DNA from: Acidobacteriota bacterium
GTDB lineage: Bacteria; Pseudomonadota; Alphaproteobacteria; Caulobacterales; Hyphomonadaceae
Assembly (NCBI GenBank): GCA_016712445.1
Contig: JADJRB010000001.1
Coordinates: 558,001-622,000 of the forward strand
Direction: 5' to 3'
Length of the DNA: 64,000 bases
The position numbers and the translations under genes were made by a program. The notes below the pieces were generated by a model, which saw nothing but the letters and a program-made list of their open reading frames with translations, searched no databases and had not been told where the DNA came from. This document shows positions 46,297 to 54,341 of this stretch, piece by piece; position 1 is the first letter of the stretch; every line of letters begins with the position of its first letter.

Positions 46297-46596
46297 ATGT
46301 GGGTTCATCGCAGGGAGCATTTCCGGAATGCGTCGGACCGGCCGGAGCGGTCGAAGGTGGCGGCGACGGTGTATTTCATTCCGGATACCGGCGAGGCCCC
46401 GCCGCGCCAGGGCTGGGAGGAATGCTGCCCTTTGTGCGGCGCGCCGATCCGCGTTTCGAAGCCGTCGCAGGGCGGCACGGCGGTCAGCGAGGTGCTGCCG
46501 TCCGGGCGCTACATCCCCCATCCCTGCTTTGACCGGATGAAGGGCAAGCGGGCGAGCGACGAGACGCTTGACCTGTTCGAGTGGGAGCCGCGATAG
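46297..46596 (+). CDS. Small protein with CxxC motif
   Basis: A 99-residue protein. WEECCPLCGAPIRV (about 42-55) looks like half of a zinc ribbon, and a second Cys-containing segment (HPCFDRM) lies near residue 77. No family recognised. GGAGG lies six bases before the ATG at 46297. It converges with the histidine kinase gene, with a long hairpin between the two. Confidence 0.6.
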   Translation: MWVHRREHFRNASDRPERSKVAATVYFIPDTGEAPPRQGWEECCPLCGAPIRVSKPSQGGTAVSEVLPSGRYIPHPCFDRMKGKRASDETLDLFEWEPR

Positions 46597-46650
46597 TCCG
46601 GGAGCGGATGAAGTGTGCGTTTACGCCGTATACCCTTGCGAAGGCAGGGG

Positions 46651-46714
46651 GTCCGGTTTTTCCCTGCGCTGGATACCTGCCTGCGCAGGTATCCACGGCG
46701 AGGGAACACCGGAC
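46651..46714. repeat. 64-bp near-perfect inverted repeat between convergent genes
   Basis: GTCCGGT-T-TTCCCT on the left pairs with AGGGAA-C-ACCGGAC on the right. The inner arms GGATACCTGC and GCAGGTATCC pair around CTGC. Six-base stretches between outer and inner arms do not match. It may be a repetitive extragenic element or a bidirectional terminator for the genes ending at 46596 and 46724. Confidence 0.6.
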
Positions 46715-46723
46715 GTAGGCTGA

Positions 46724-48094
46724 TCAATCGCGGGCGGCGGGCATCCAGGCGCCGAAGGCGGTGCCCTGGCCCATCAGGGTTTCGACGGCGAGGCCGCCGC
46801 GATGGTGGGCCATGATGTGCTTGACGATGGCGAGTCCGAGGCCGGTGCCGGTGATCTTGCCGCCGCGCGACTGGTCGGCGCGGTAGAAGCGCTCACCGAG
46901 GCGCGGCAGGTGTTCGCGCTCGATGCCAGGGCCCTGGTCTTCGACGCGCAGCCAGACGGCGGGCTCCGGCGACTGGGAGCGGGCGAGCGCCTGCAGCAGG
47001 GTCATCCGCTGGCTGAGGTCCCAGCGCTGGGAGGCGGTGACGCGCGCTTCGGCGAGCGACGGGGCGGCGCCGTAGTGGATGCTCACTTCGCTGCCGGCTT
47101 TCGAATATTTCACGGCGTTCGAGACGAGGTTCTCGATCACCTGGATGAGTTCGTCCCGGTGCGCGGTGATCGGCAGCGGGCCGATGGCGGGGCCGACCTT
47201 GAGGGTGATCCCCTGCTCTGCCGCGATGGGCTGGAGGGCTGCCATGGCGGAGGCGACGATCTCGGCGAAATCCTCCCGGCCGCGCGGTAGGACGTGCTGC
47301 GAGGATTCGATGCGGGAGAGGGAGAGGAGGTCGGCGATCAGGCGGCTCATCCGGTCGGATTCGCCGGCCATGATGTCGAGGAAGCGGGGCCAGGCTTCGC
47401 GATCGTCCTTCGCCGGGCCGCGCATGGTCTCGATGAAACCGGAGATTGCCGTGAGCGGGGTGCGCAGCTCGTGGCTGGCATTGGCGAGGAAGTCTGCCCG
47501 GGCGCGGGCGGCGCGCTTCACGGGGGTGAGGTCTTCGAGGAGGACGAGGACGTTGCGGCCGGCCGGCACGCGGGTGACATGCGCGCGCCAGGTCTCGTCC
47601 GGGCCGGTTTCGAGCTCGGCCGAGACGGCGCCGGTGACCGGGCGGGCGAGCGCATCGTCGATGGCCGCGAGCAGCACCGGCGAGCGGATCACCGCGCTGG
47701 CACGGGCAAACGGAAGGTTAGCGAGCTCGAACAGCTCGTCGGCGGGGCGGTTGAAGGCGAGGATCTTCCGGCCGGGGCCGATTTCGAGCGCCGGCAGGGG
47801 CAGCGCGGCCAGCAGGCTGGGGCCGGGATCGGCGGCGGCCGGCGCGGCGGTGTCGCGCCAGGTGTCGCGGGGGGTGACGGGCACGCGGGCGGCCGAGCCG
47901 ACGAAGTAGGCGACGGCGACCGAGCCGATGACGCCGAGCGCGCTGAGGGCTTCAATCAGGCCGAGCGCGCCGGTGGCGACGAGCATCAGCAGCACGAGGC
48001 CGGTCGTGGCGATGATGACCGTGAAGTCGCGCGTGCGGCGGGTCATCGACCGGCTGCTGTCGCCTTCCACCCGCTTTTCGGCGGCTTCACTCAT
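46724..48094 (-). CDS. PhoR-like sensor histidine kinase
   Basis: A 456-residue kinase. Two membrane segments (about 23-43, 48-68) are followed by a PAS-like domain (about 92-195) and the HisKA domain with His208 in ASHELRTPLT. The ATPase domain has the N box NAVKY near 326-330, DQGPGIE near 386 and GTGLGLAIVKH near 417. All motifs are intact. Layout resembles PhoR (phosphate sensing), but no phoB or pst gene is adjacent, so the name is only family level. ATG 48094 has AGGG upstream. Confidence 0.88.
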   Translation of the reverse strand: MSEAAEKRVEGDSSRSMTRRTRDFTVIIATTGLVLLMLVATGALGLIEALSALGVIGSVAVAYFVGSAARVPVTPRDTWRDTAAPAAADPGPSLLAALPLPALEIGPGRKILAFNRPADELFELANLPFARASAVIRSPVLLAAIDDALARPVTGAVSAELETGPDETWRAHVTRVPAGRNVLVLLEDLTPVKRAARARADFLANASHELRTPLTAISGFIETMRGPAKDDREAWPRFLDIMAGESDRMSRLIADLLSLSRIESSQHVLPRGREDFAEIVASAMAALQPIAAEQGITLKVGPAIGPLPITAHRDELIQVIENLVSNAVKYSKAGSEVSIHYGAAPSLAEARVTASQRWDLSQRMTLLQALARSQSPEPAVWLRVEDQGPGIEREHLPRLGERFYRADQSRGGKITGTGLGLAIVKHIMAHHRGGLAVETLMGQGTAFGAWMPAARD

Positions 48095-48228
48095 GCTCGA
48101 CCCTGCCCTCTGACCGGCTGGCGCGGCCCCTTCAGGAGCGGCCTGCCTGCTGGCGCTAACCCGGCCTCCCGCGTCTGCCAAGCCCCGGCGGCCAACAGGA
48201 CCGGCGGCGTTAACACACTGGGCTCACA

Positions 48229-48251
48229 AAATTATTGAATTTCGATAATTT
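48229..48251. promoter_or_regulatory. AT-rich inverted repeat upstream of the RND operon
   Basis: AAATTAT and ATAATTT are exact complements with a nine-base centre that itself is nearly symmetric. It stands out in the GC-rich context and lies next to the -35 of the candidate efflux promoter. An operator for a TetR/MarR-type repressor is likely; no such gene is adjacent. Confidence 0.55.
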
Positions 48252-48255
48252 CATA

Positions 48256-48284
48256 TTGACGCTCGGCAAGCGCGGGCGTATCCG
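48256..48284 (+). promoter_or_regulatory. Candidate promoter of the RND efflux operon
   Basis: TTGACG at 48256-48261 and TATCCG at 48279-48284 are separated by 17 bases. The AT-rich inverted repeat ends five bases upstream. Transcription would start about 30 bases before the ATG at 48318. Confidence 0.45.
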
Positions 48285-48317
48285 GTCGCCCTAGTCTGAC
48301 GGGCGCCGCTTCTTCGC

Positions 48318-49763
48318 ATGAAAAAATCCTTCCTTTTCCTGAGTTCCGCGATGCTGGCGGCCTGCGCGACGGCGCCGGACCCGGCGGAACGGCTGATCGA
48401 TGACCGCAATGCGCTGTTCAGCGTGTTGCCGGATGCGCCGGACGAATGGGCGGCGCGCGGCGTAGCCGGCGCGGCGCCTACGGCCGACTGGTTGAGCCAG
48501 TTCAATGATCCGGTAATGACGTCGCTCGTGGCTGAAGCCCTGGCTGCGAACCCGACGCTGGAATCGCGCGCGGCGCTGGCGCGGGCAAGCGAAGCCCTGA
48601 CGCGGGCGGCGCGCGGCCAGCGGCTGCCGAGCCTGTCGGCATCGCTGGCCGCTGGCGGCACCTCGACCGGCGCAGTCGTGGCGGGCAATGACGAGCGGTT
48701 CAACGATCCGCTGTATGATCTTGGCATCGACGCGAGCTGGGAAGCCGACCTCTGGGGCCGAGTTTCGAATTCGGTTGCGCAGGCAGACGCCGACTACGCG
48801 GCGAGCGAAGCGGACCTCGCCGCAACGGAGCTCTCGATTTCGGCCCAGACAGCGATTGCCTGGGTGCGCCTCAACGAGGCGCTGGCGCAGGAGCGCATCG
48901 CGCTGTTGTCGTATGAAGCGCGCGAGCGGGTGCTGACGATTACCGAGCGCCGTGTGCAGTCCGGCCTGCTCGGCGCGCTCGAACTGCGCACGGCGCGCAG
49001 CTCGTTGGCGGGGGCCGAAGCGGCGATTGCGGCGCGGCGGCAAGCCTCGACCGAAGCGTCGCGCCGGCTGGAAGTGCTGCTCGGGCGCTATCCGCGGGCC
49101 GAGATTTCGGCGGCGGGCGAGATTCCGGCGCTCGGCGAGATGGCGGCCGAAGGCAACCCTGCCCTGCTGTTGTCGCGCCGCCCGGATGTGGCGTTGCTGG
49201 AAGCGCGGGTCGTGGGCGCCGGCCTGCGGGCCGAGGAAGCCCGCCTCGCGATGCTGCCTTCGCTGCGTGTGACGGGATCGGTCGGCAATTCGTCGACCGA
49301 ACTTGCCGACGTGGTGGATCCGGCGCTGATTGCGGCGCGGCTGGTCGCGAGCCTCGCGCAGCCGCTGTTCAACGGCGGACGGCTGAGGGCGCAGCAGGAA
49401 GCGGCGATCGCGCAGGCGGAGGCCTCTGTGTCGAACTATGTAGCGGGCGTGCTGACGGCCTGGCGCGAAGTGGAAGACGCGCTGACGGCTGACGTGCTGC
49501 TGGCCCAGCAGGAAACCGCGCAAGGCGTGTCGTTTGAAGAGGCGCGCTATGCCGAGGAACTGGCCGAACGCCAGTATGTCAGCGGCACCATCACCATCTT
49601 CAACCTGATCGACGCGCAGACGCGCCGGCTGACGGCGGAAAGCCAGTTCGTGTCGGCGCGCGCCAGCCGTGCTATAAACCGGGTGTCGTACCACCTCGCG
49701 CTCGGAGGCGGTGTGCCGACCCCGGCCGCACAATCCGCCTCTACAGAAGTCCAGACGCCGTAG
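48318..49763 (+). CDS. RND efflux outer-membrane factor (NodT/OprM family)
   Basis: A 481-residue TolC-like lipoprotein. The signal peptide ends LAAC with Cys16. Two outer-membrane efflux domains follow, with long coiled helices (about 70-270 and 290-475) and the family segment SWEADLWGRVSNSV (near 140). A repeat of this appears in the second half (VASLAQPLFNGGRLRAQ). It forms the outer channel for the adaptor and pump encoded next. It is 21 bp upstream of the adaptor gene. Confidence 0.93.
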   Translation: MKKSFLFLSSAMLAACATAPDPAERLIDDRNALFSVLPDAPDEWAARGVAGAAPTADWLSQFNDPVMTSLVAEALAANPTLESRAALARASEALTRAARGQRLPSLSASLAAGGTSTGAVVAGNDERFNDPLYDLGIDASWEADLWGRVSNSVAQADADYAASEADLAATELSISAQTAIAWVRLNEALAQERIALLSYEARERVLTITERRVQSGLLGALELRTARSSLAGAEAAIAARRQASTEASRRLEVLLGRYPRAEISAAGEIPALGEMAAEGNPALLLSRRPDVALLEARVVGAGLRAEEARLAMLPSLRVTGSVGNSSTELADVVDPALIAARLVASLAQPLFNGGRLRAQQEAAIAQAEASVSNYVAGVLTAWREVEDALTADVLLAQQETAQGVSFEEARYAEELAERQYVSGTITIFNLIDAQTRRLTAESQFVSARASRAINRVSYHLALGGGVPTPAAQSASTEVQTP

Positions 49764-49784
49764 CAGACGGCAGGAGCATTACCC

Positions 49785-51056
49785 ATGGCCCGCATTATTT
49801 CCATTCTCGCCCCGATCGGCATCATTGCCGTGCTCGGTGTCGGCGGCGTCGCGGCGGTGAACGCCATGAAGCCGGAACCCGAGAAGAGCGACGAGCCGCG
49901 CGCCGGCCTCAACGTCTTCGCCGAACCGGTGCGCGAAGTGAGCCTGACGCTGACGGTCGACGCGCAAGGTGAAGTCCGTCCGAAGACGGAGATTGTCGTC
50001 GCGCCGCAGACTTCGGGCCGGGTTGCCTATGTCTCGCCGGACTTCATTGACGGTGGCTTCATCCGCAAGGGCCAGGTGCTGGTGCGCGTCGAGGCGCAGG
50101 ACTATGAGCTGGGCGTCGTGCGGGCACGCTCGACGGTCGCCTCGGCCGAGCAGCGCCTTGCGCGCGAGCAGGCAGAATCGAAACTGGCCCAGCAGGACCT
50201 CGAAGACCTCGGCATGACCGACGCTTCGCCGCTCGCCCGCCGCGAGCCGCAGCTGGCCGAAGCACAGGCATCGCTCGATGCTGCGAAATCGCAGCTGAAG
50301 GATGCTGAACTTGCGCTCGCCCGTACCGCGGTGATCGCGCCGTTCGATGGCCGCGTGCGCGAGCGCAGCGTCGATATCGGTCAGGTCGTGGCACCGGGAC
50401 AATCGCTCGGCCGCATCTTTGGCAATGACGTCGTTGAAGTGTCGCTGCCGCTGAAGGACGCCGAACTCGGCCGGCTGGGCCTGCCGATTGCCTTTGCCAG
50501 CAGCAAGGAAAATCCGGGGCCGGAGGTCGTCTTCAAGGCAACGGTGGGCGGCGAGCCGCGCACCTGGCGCGGGCAGGTCGTGCGTACTGGTGCAGCCATC
50601 AACTCGCAGACCCGCCAGATCAACGTCATCGCGGAGTTGAAGGATCCCTTCGGCGCCGGCGCGGACAACGGCACGCCGATGGCGCCCGGTCTGTTCGTGG
50701 ACGCACAGATCCAGGGCAAGAGCCTGGAAAGCGTACTGGTCGCGCCGCGTTCGGCGCTGCGCGGCGAAGACAAGCTGTATATCGGCGACCCGGACAGCGG
50801 GAAGCTCTCGATCCGCACGGTGGACGTCACCTTCTCCGACAGGGACGGCGCCTACTTCCATGAAGGCGCTGACGTTGGCGAGCTTGCCATCATCAGCCCC
50901 ATCCAGGCGCCGTTCGACGGCATGAGCCTAACCGTGATGGAGCGCCTGGAAGACGGCACCGTGAAGGTCCACAACCCGCCGAAGCCTGCCGCTGACGCCG
51001 CCGACAAGGAAGTCGCGGAAGCTTCGACCGCGAGCGAGGAAGGAGCCAACCCATGA
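49785..51056 (+). CDS. RND efflux periplasmic adaptor
   Basis: A 423-residue membrane-fusion protein. A signal anchor (about 5-27) is followed by the biotinyl-lipoyl-like half (EIVVAPQTSGRVAYVSPDFIDGGFIRKGQVL, about 65-95), a coiled-coil hairpin (about 105-180), the second lipoyl half (RTAVIAPFDGRVRERSVDIG, near 180-200) and beta-barrel domains. It links pump and outer-membrane channel. The stop overlaps the pump start (ATGA), so the pair is coupled. Confidence 0.93.
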   Translation: MARIISILAPIGIIAVLGVGGVAAVNAMKPEPEKSDEPRAGLNVFAEPVREVSLTLTVDAQGEVRPKTEIVVAPQTSGRVAYVSPDFIDGGFIRKGQVLVRVEAQDYELGVVRARSTVASAEQRLAREQAESKLAQQDLEDLGMTDASPLARREPQLAEAQASLDAAKSQLKDAELALARTAVIAPFDGRVRERSVDIGQVVAPGQSLGRIFGNDVVEVSLPLKDAELGRLGLPIAFASSKENPGPEVVFKATVGGEPRTWRGQVVRTGAAINSQTRQINVIAELKDPFGAGADNGTPMAPGLFVDAQIQGKSLESVLVAPRSALRGEDKLYIGDPDSGKLSIRTVDVTFSDRDGAYFHEGADVGELAIISPIQAPFDGMSLTVMERLEDGTVKVHNPPKPAADAADKEVAEASTASEEGANP

Positions 51057-54000
51057 ACGGGATCGTCGCCTGGTTTGCCCGCAACTCGGTTGCTGCAAAC
51101 CTCCTGATGTTCATCTTCTTCGCGGGTGGCGTGTTTGGCTACTCCTCGATGGAGCGGGAAATGTTCCCGGTCGTGAAAGTGTCCGGCGCGTCCGTATCGG
51201 TCGCCTGGACCGGCGCCTCGCCGCGCGACATCGAAGACCAGATCGTCACCCGCATCGAGGAAGCGGTTGCCGACATCAACGGCCTTGATCGCATCACGTC
51301 GATTGCGAGCGAGGGCGTCGGTGTCGTCAACATCCGGGGCCGGGACGATGTCGACATGGATACGTTCCTCGACGAGGTGAAACTCCGCGTCGACCAGATC
51401 AACAACCTGCCCCAGGCGGCGTTTGAACCCCAGGTCCAGCGCTGGGAGCAGCGCAACTGGTTCATGGGCCTCGCGATCCACGGCGACGTGGATGCGCGCA
51501 CGCTGCGCCGCATCGGCGACAAGGTGCGCGACGAGATCGCCGCCCTGCCCGGCGGTGAGCTGGCCGTGTTGCAAGGCACGCTGGACGAGCAGGTGAGCAT
51601 CGAAGTGTCCGAGGAAGCCCTGCGCCGCTTCGGGCTCAGCATGTCGGACGTTGCCAATGCCGTGCGCCAGTCGTCGCTGAACTCCTCCGGCGGACGGATT
51701 GAGTCTCCCGTAGGCGATGTGTCGCTGACCGCGCGCAACCTTGCCGACACCGCTGACCAGTTCGGCGAGATCATTATTCGCCAGACGACCGAACAAGGCA
51801 CCGTGCGCGTCAATGACGTCGCCAACGTGATCGACGGGTTCGTCAGCGACAAGCTGCGCGCATCGTTCAATGGCCGCAGCACCGTGTTCGTGATGATCCC
51901 CGAGCCGGACAAGATGGACATCACCAAGTATGCCGCCGGCTTCCGCGAGTATATCGAGCGCGCCAACACGCATACCAGCGGCATCCTTCCGCAAGGTGTG
52001 AACATCGACAAGCTGTGGGACGATTCAGAAGCCTTCGAAGCCCGCATGGACCTGATCACCTCGTCGGCACTCTCCGGCGCCTTGCTGGTGATGCTGGTGC
52101 TGCTGCTGTTCCTTCGCCCGATGGTGGCCTTCTGGGTGACCTCGGGCATCTTCACGGCCTTCGCCGGTTCGATCATGCTGTTCCCGACGCTCGGCGTATC
52201 CTGGAACATCCTGTCGACCTTCGCCGTGCTGCTCGTCATCGGGGTGATCGTGGACGACGCGATCGTTGTCGGCGAGAACATCCACCGGGAAGTCGAAAGC
52301 GGCCGGCGTGAAGGGCTCGATGCCTCAATCATCGGCACGCAGCTCGTGATGAAGCCGATCATCTTCGGCGTGCTGACGACCATCATCGCCTTCCTGCCCT
52401 GGGCGTTCGTCACCGGCCCGACCCGGATGTTCACGCAGCAGATCACCTTCGTCGTGGTCGTCTCGCTGGCCGTCTCGATCCTCGAGTGCCTCCTGATCCT
52501 GCCGGCGCACCTTGCGCATATGAAGAAGCAGAAGTTTGACGGACCGACCGGCGCGCTGATGGCGTTCCAGCGCCGCATTGCCGACAGCCTGATCTGGTTT
52601 GCGGACCATATCTACCGGCCGGTGCTGGAGATGGCGATCAAGTTCCGCTACGCGACCGTGGCCTTCTTCTTCTCGCTGTTCGCGATTTCGATGACGATCC
52701 AGTCGACCGGCATTGTCCCCTTCCAGTTCATGCCGGAGATCGAGGCCGACCTGATCCAGGTGAACATCCAGATGCCGGATGGCACGCCGTTCGAGCGCGT
52801 CGTGCAGGTGCGCGACCAGCTGCAGGCCGGCGTGCAGGCGGCGACCGAAGTGACGGACAAGCAGCATCCGGAAATCGATGGCGGCCTGATCCGGGATTCG
52901 TCCATCGTGGCGGGCGGTACGCAGGTCCAGGCCTGGATCAGCCTTGCTCCGCCGGAAGAGCGCCCCGAGAACGTGCGCTCCAAGGACCTTGCAGAAGAAC
53001 TGCGCAAGGCGACCGGCGATATCCAGGATGCCGAAGAGATCAATTTCGACTTCACGTTCAACCAGCCGGACAGCGGCGTGACCTTTGCGCTGAGCCACCC
53101 GGACCTCGACCGCCTGCGCACTGCAGCGGATTACGTCAAGGCTCACCTTTCGACCTTCGCGGAAGTCTATGACATCAGCGACAACCTGTCGTCGGCCGCC
53201 GAGGAAATCCGTATCAAGATGAAGCCCGGCGCGGAAACGCTCGGCATCACCCTGGCAGACGTGTCGAACCAGCTTCGCCAGGCCTATTTCGGGGAGCTGG
53301 CCCAACGCCTGCCCCGCGATGGCCAGGACGTGGAAGTGCGCGTCCGCCTGCCGGAGGAGATGCGCAACGATCTCGACAGCCTGGCGTCTATCCGTATCCG
53401 GACGCTCGACGGCCGCGAAATCCCGGTGACCCAGGTTGCCGACTTCGAGTTCGCCCCGGGCATCAACCGGATTGTCCGCCGCAACCGCGTACGTTCGGTG
53501 TCGGTGTCCGCTGAAGTGCTGGGCGAAGGCGGACGCGCGCGGATCATGGGCGCGATGGAGTCGGACTTCTGGCCGCAGTTCAAGCAGGAGTTCCCGGACG
53601 TCGTGCGCGGCGAGGCGGGCGGCTTCGAGCAGGAGCAGGAATTCTTCGCGGAAATCCAGCGCCTGCTGCTGATCGCGATCGGCGCCATGTATATCCTGCT
53701 GGCGATCGGTTTCCGGTCTTACGCCCAGCCGATCCTGCTGATGATGGCCTTGCCGTTCGCCTATTGCGGCGCGCTGTTCGGGCTGGCGCTGACCGGCACG
53801 CCCATGGCGATGTTCGCCTTCTTCGGGATCGCGGCGGCGTCCGGCGTCGTCATCAACGACAACCTCGTGCTGCTCGACTATGTCAACAAGCGGCGCGACG
53901 AAGGCGCCGGTGCCGTGCAGGCGCTGGTGGATGCCGGCGTGTCACGCTTCCGCCCGATCCTGCTGACCTCGCTGACCACGTTCGTCGGCCTCGCGCCGCT

Positions 54001-54274
54001 GCTCTACGAGCGCTCCGTGCAGGCGCAGTTCCTGAAGCCGATGGTCGTGTCGCTGGCCTATGCGGTGACCTTCGCGCTGTTCGTCTCGCTGCTGATGGTG
54101 CCGGCGATGTATGCGATCGGCGTCGAGATCGGCCGCATCTTCCGCTGGACCTGGGGCGGCAAGCCGTATCGCCAGATCGGTGAGAGCTATTCGGGCCATG
54201 CGACGATCGATGACGATGAACTGATCGGCACAAGTGCAGTTGACGGGATTGGCCGGCCGTCGCCTGCGGAGTAA
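51053..54274 (+). CDS. RND efflux pump permease (AcrB-like)
   Basis: A 1073-residue pump with two RND repeats and about 12 membrane helices. Helix 4 carries the proton-relay aspartates in GVIVDDAIVVGENIHREV (around residue 400), and the helix 10 region contains GVVINDNLVLLDYVNKRR (around 930). Periplasmic docking loops are full length. The family is closest to AcrB/HAE1-type pumps, so drugs or other hydrophobic compounds are the likely cargo. No heavy-metal signature was noted. Confidence 0.94.
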   Translation: MNGIVAWFARNSVAANLLMFIFFAGGVFGYSSMEREMFPVVKVSGASVSVAWTGASPRDIEDQIVTRIEEAVADINGLDRITSIASEGVGVVNIRGRDDVDMDTFLDEVKLRVDQINNLPQAAFEPQVQRWEQRNWFMGLAIHGDVDARTLRRIGDKVRDEIAALPGGELAVLQGTLDEQVSIEVSEEALRRFGLSMSDVANAVRQSSLNSSGGRIESPVGDVSLTARNLADTADQFGEIIIRQTTEQGTVRVNDVANVIDGFVSDKLRASFNGRSTVFVMIPEPDKMDITKYAAGFREYIERANTHTSGILPQGVNIDKLWDDSEAFEARMDLITSSALSGALLVMLVLLLFLRPMVAFWVTSGIFTAFAGSIMLFPTLGVSWNILSTFAVLLVIGVIVDDAIVVGENIHREVESGRREGLDASIIGTQLVMKPIIFGVLTTIIAFLPWAFVTGPTRMFTQQITFVVVVSLAVSILECLLILPAHLAHMKKQKFDGPTGALMAFQRRIADSLIWFADHIYRPVLEMAIKFRYATVAFFFSLFAISMTIQSTGIVPFQFMPEIEADLIQVNIQMPDGTPFERVVQVRDQLQAGVQAATEVTDKQHPEIDGGLIRDSSIVAGGTQVQAWISLAPPEERPENVRSKDLAEELRKATGDIQDAEEINFDFTFNQPDSGVTFALSHPDLDRLRTAADYVKAHLSTFAEVYDISDNLSSAAEEIRIKMKPGAETLGITLADVSNQLRQAYFGELAQRLPRDGQDVEVRVRLPEEMRNDLDSLASIRIRTLDGREIPVTQVADFEFAPGINRIVRRNRVRSVSVSAEVLGEGGRARIMGAMESDFWPQFKQEFPDVVRGEAGGFEQEQEFFAEIQRLLLIAIGAMYILLAIGFRSYAQPILLMMALPFAYCGALFGLALTGTPMAMFAFFGIAAASGVVINDNLVLLDYVNKRRDEGAGAVQALVDAGVSRFRPILLTSLTTFVGLAPLLYERSVQAQFLKPMVVSLAYAVTFALFVSLLMVPAMYAIGVEIGRIFRWTWGGKPYRQIGESYSGHATIDDDELIGTSAVDGIGRPSPAE

Positions 54275-54341
54275 GTAGCGTTACCCTTTCCGGTTTTCCA
54301 AACGCCCGCCATTCCAGGCGGGGACATGCAGGGAGTATTCC

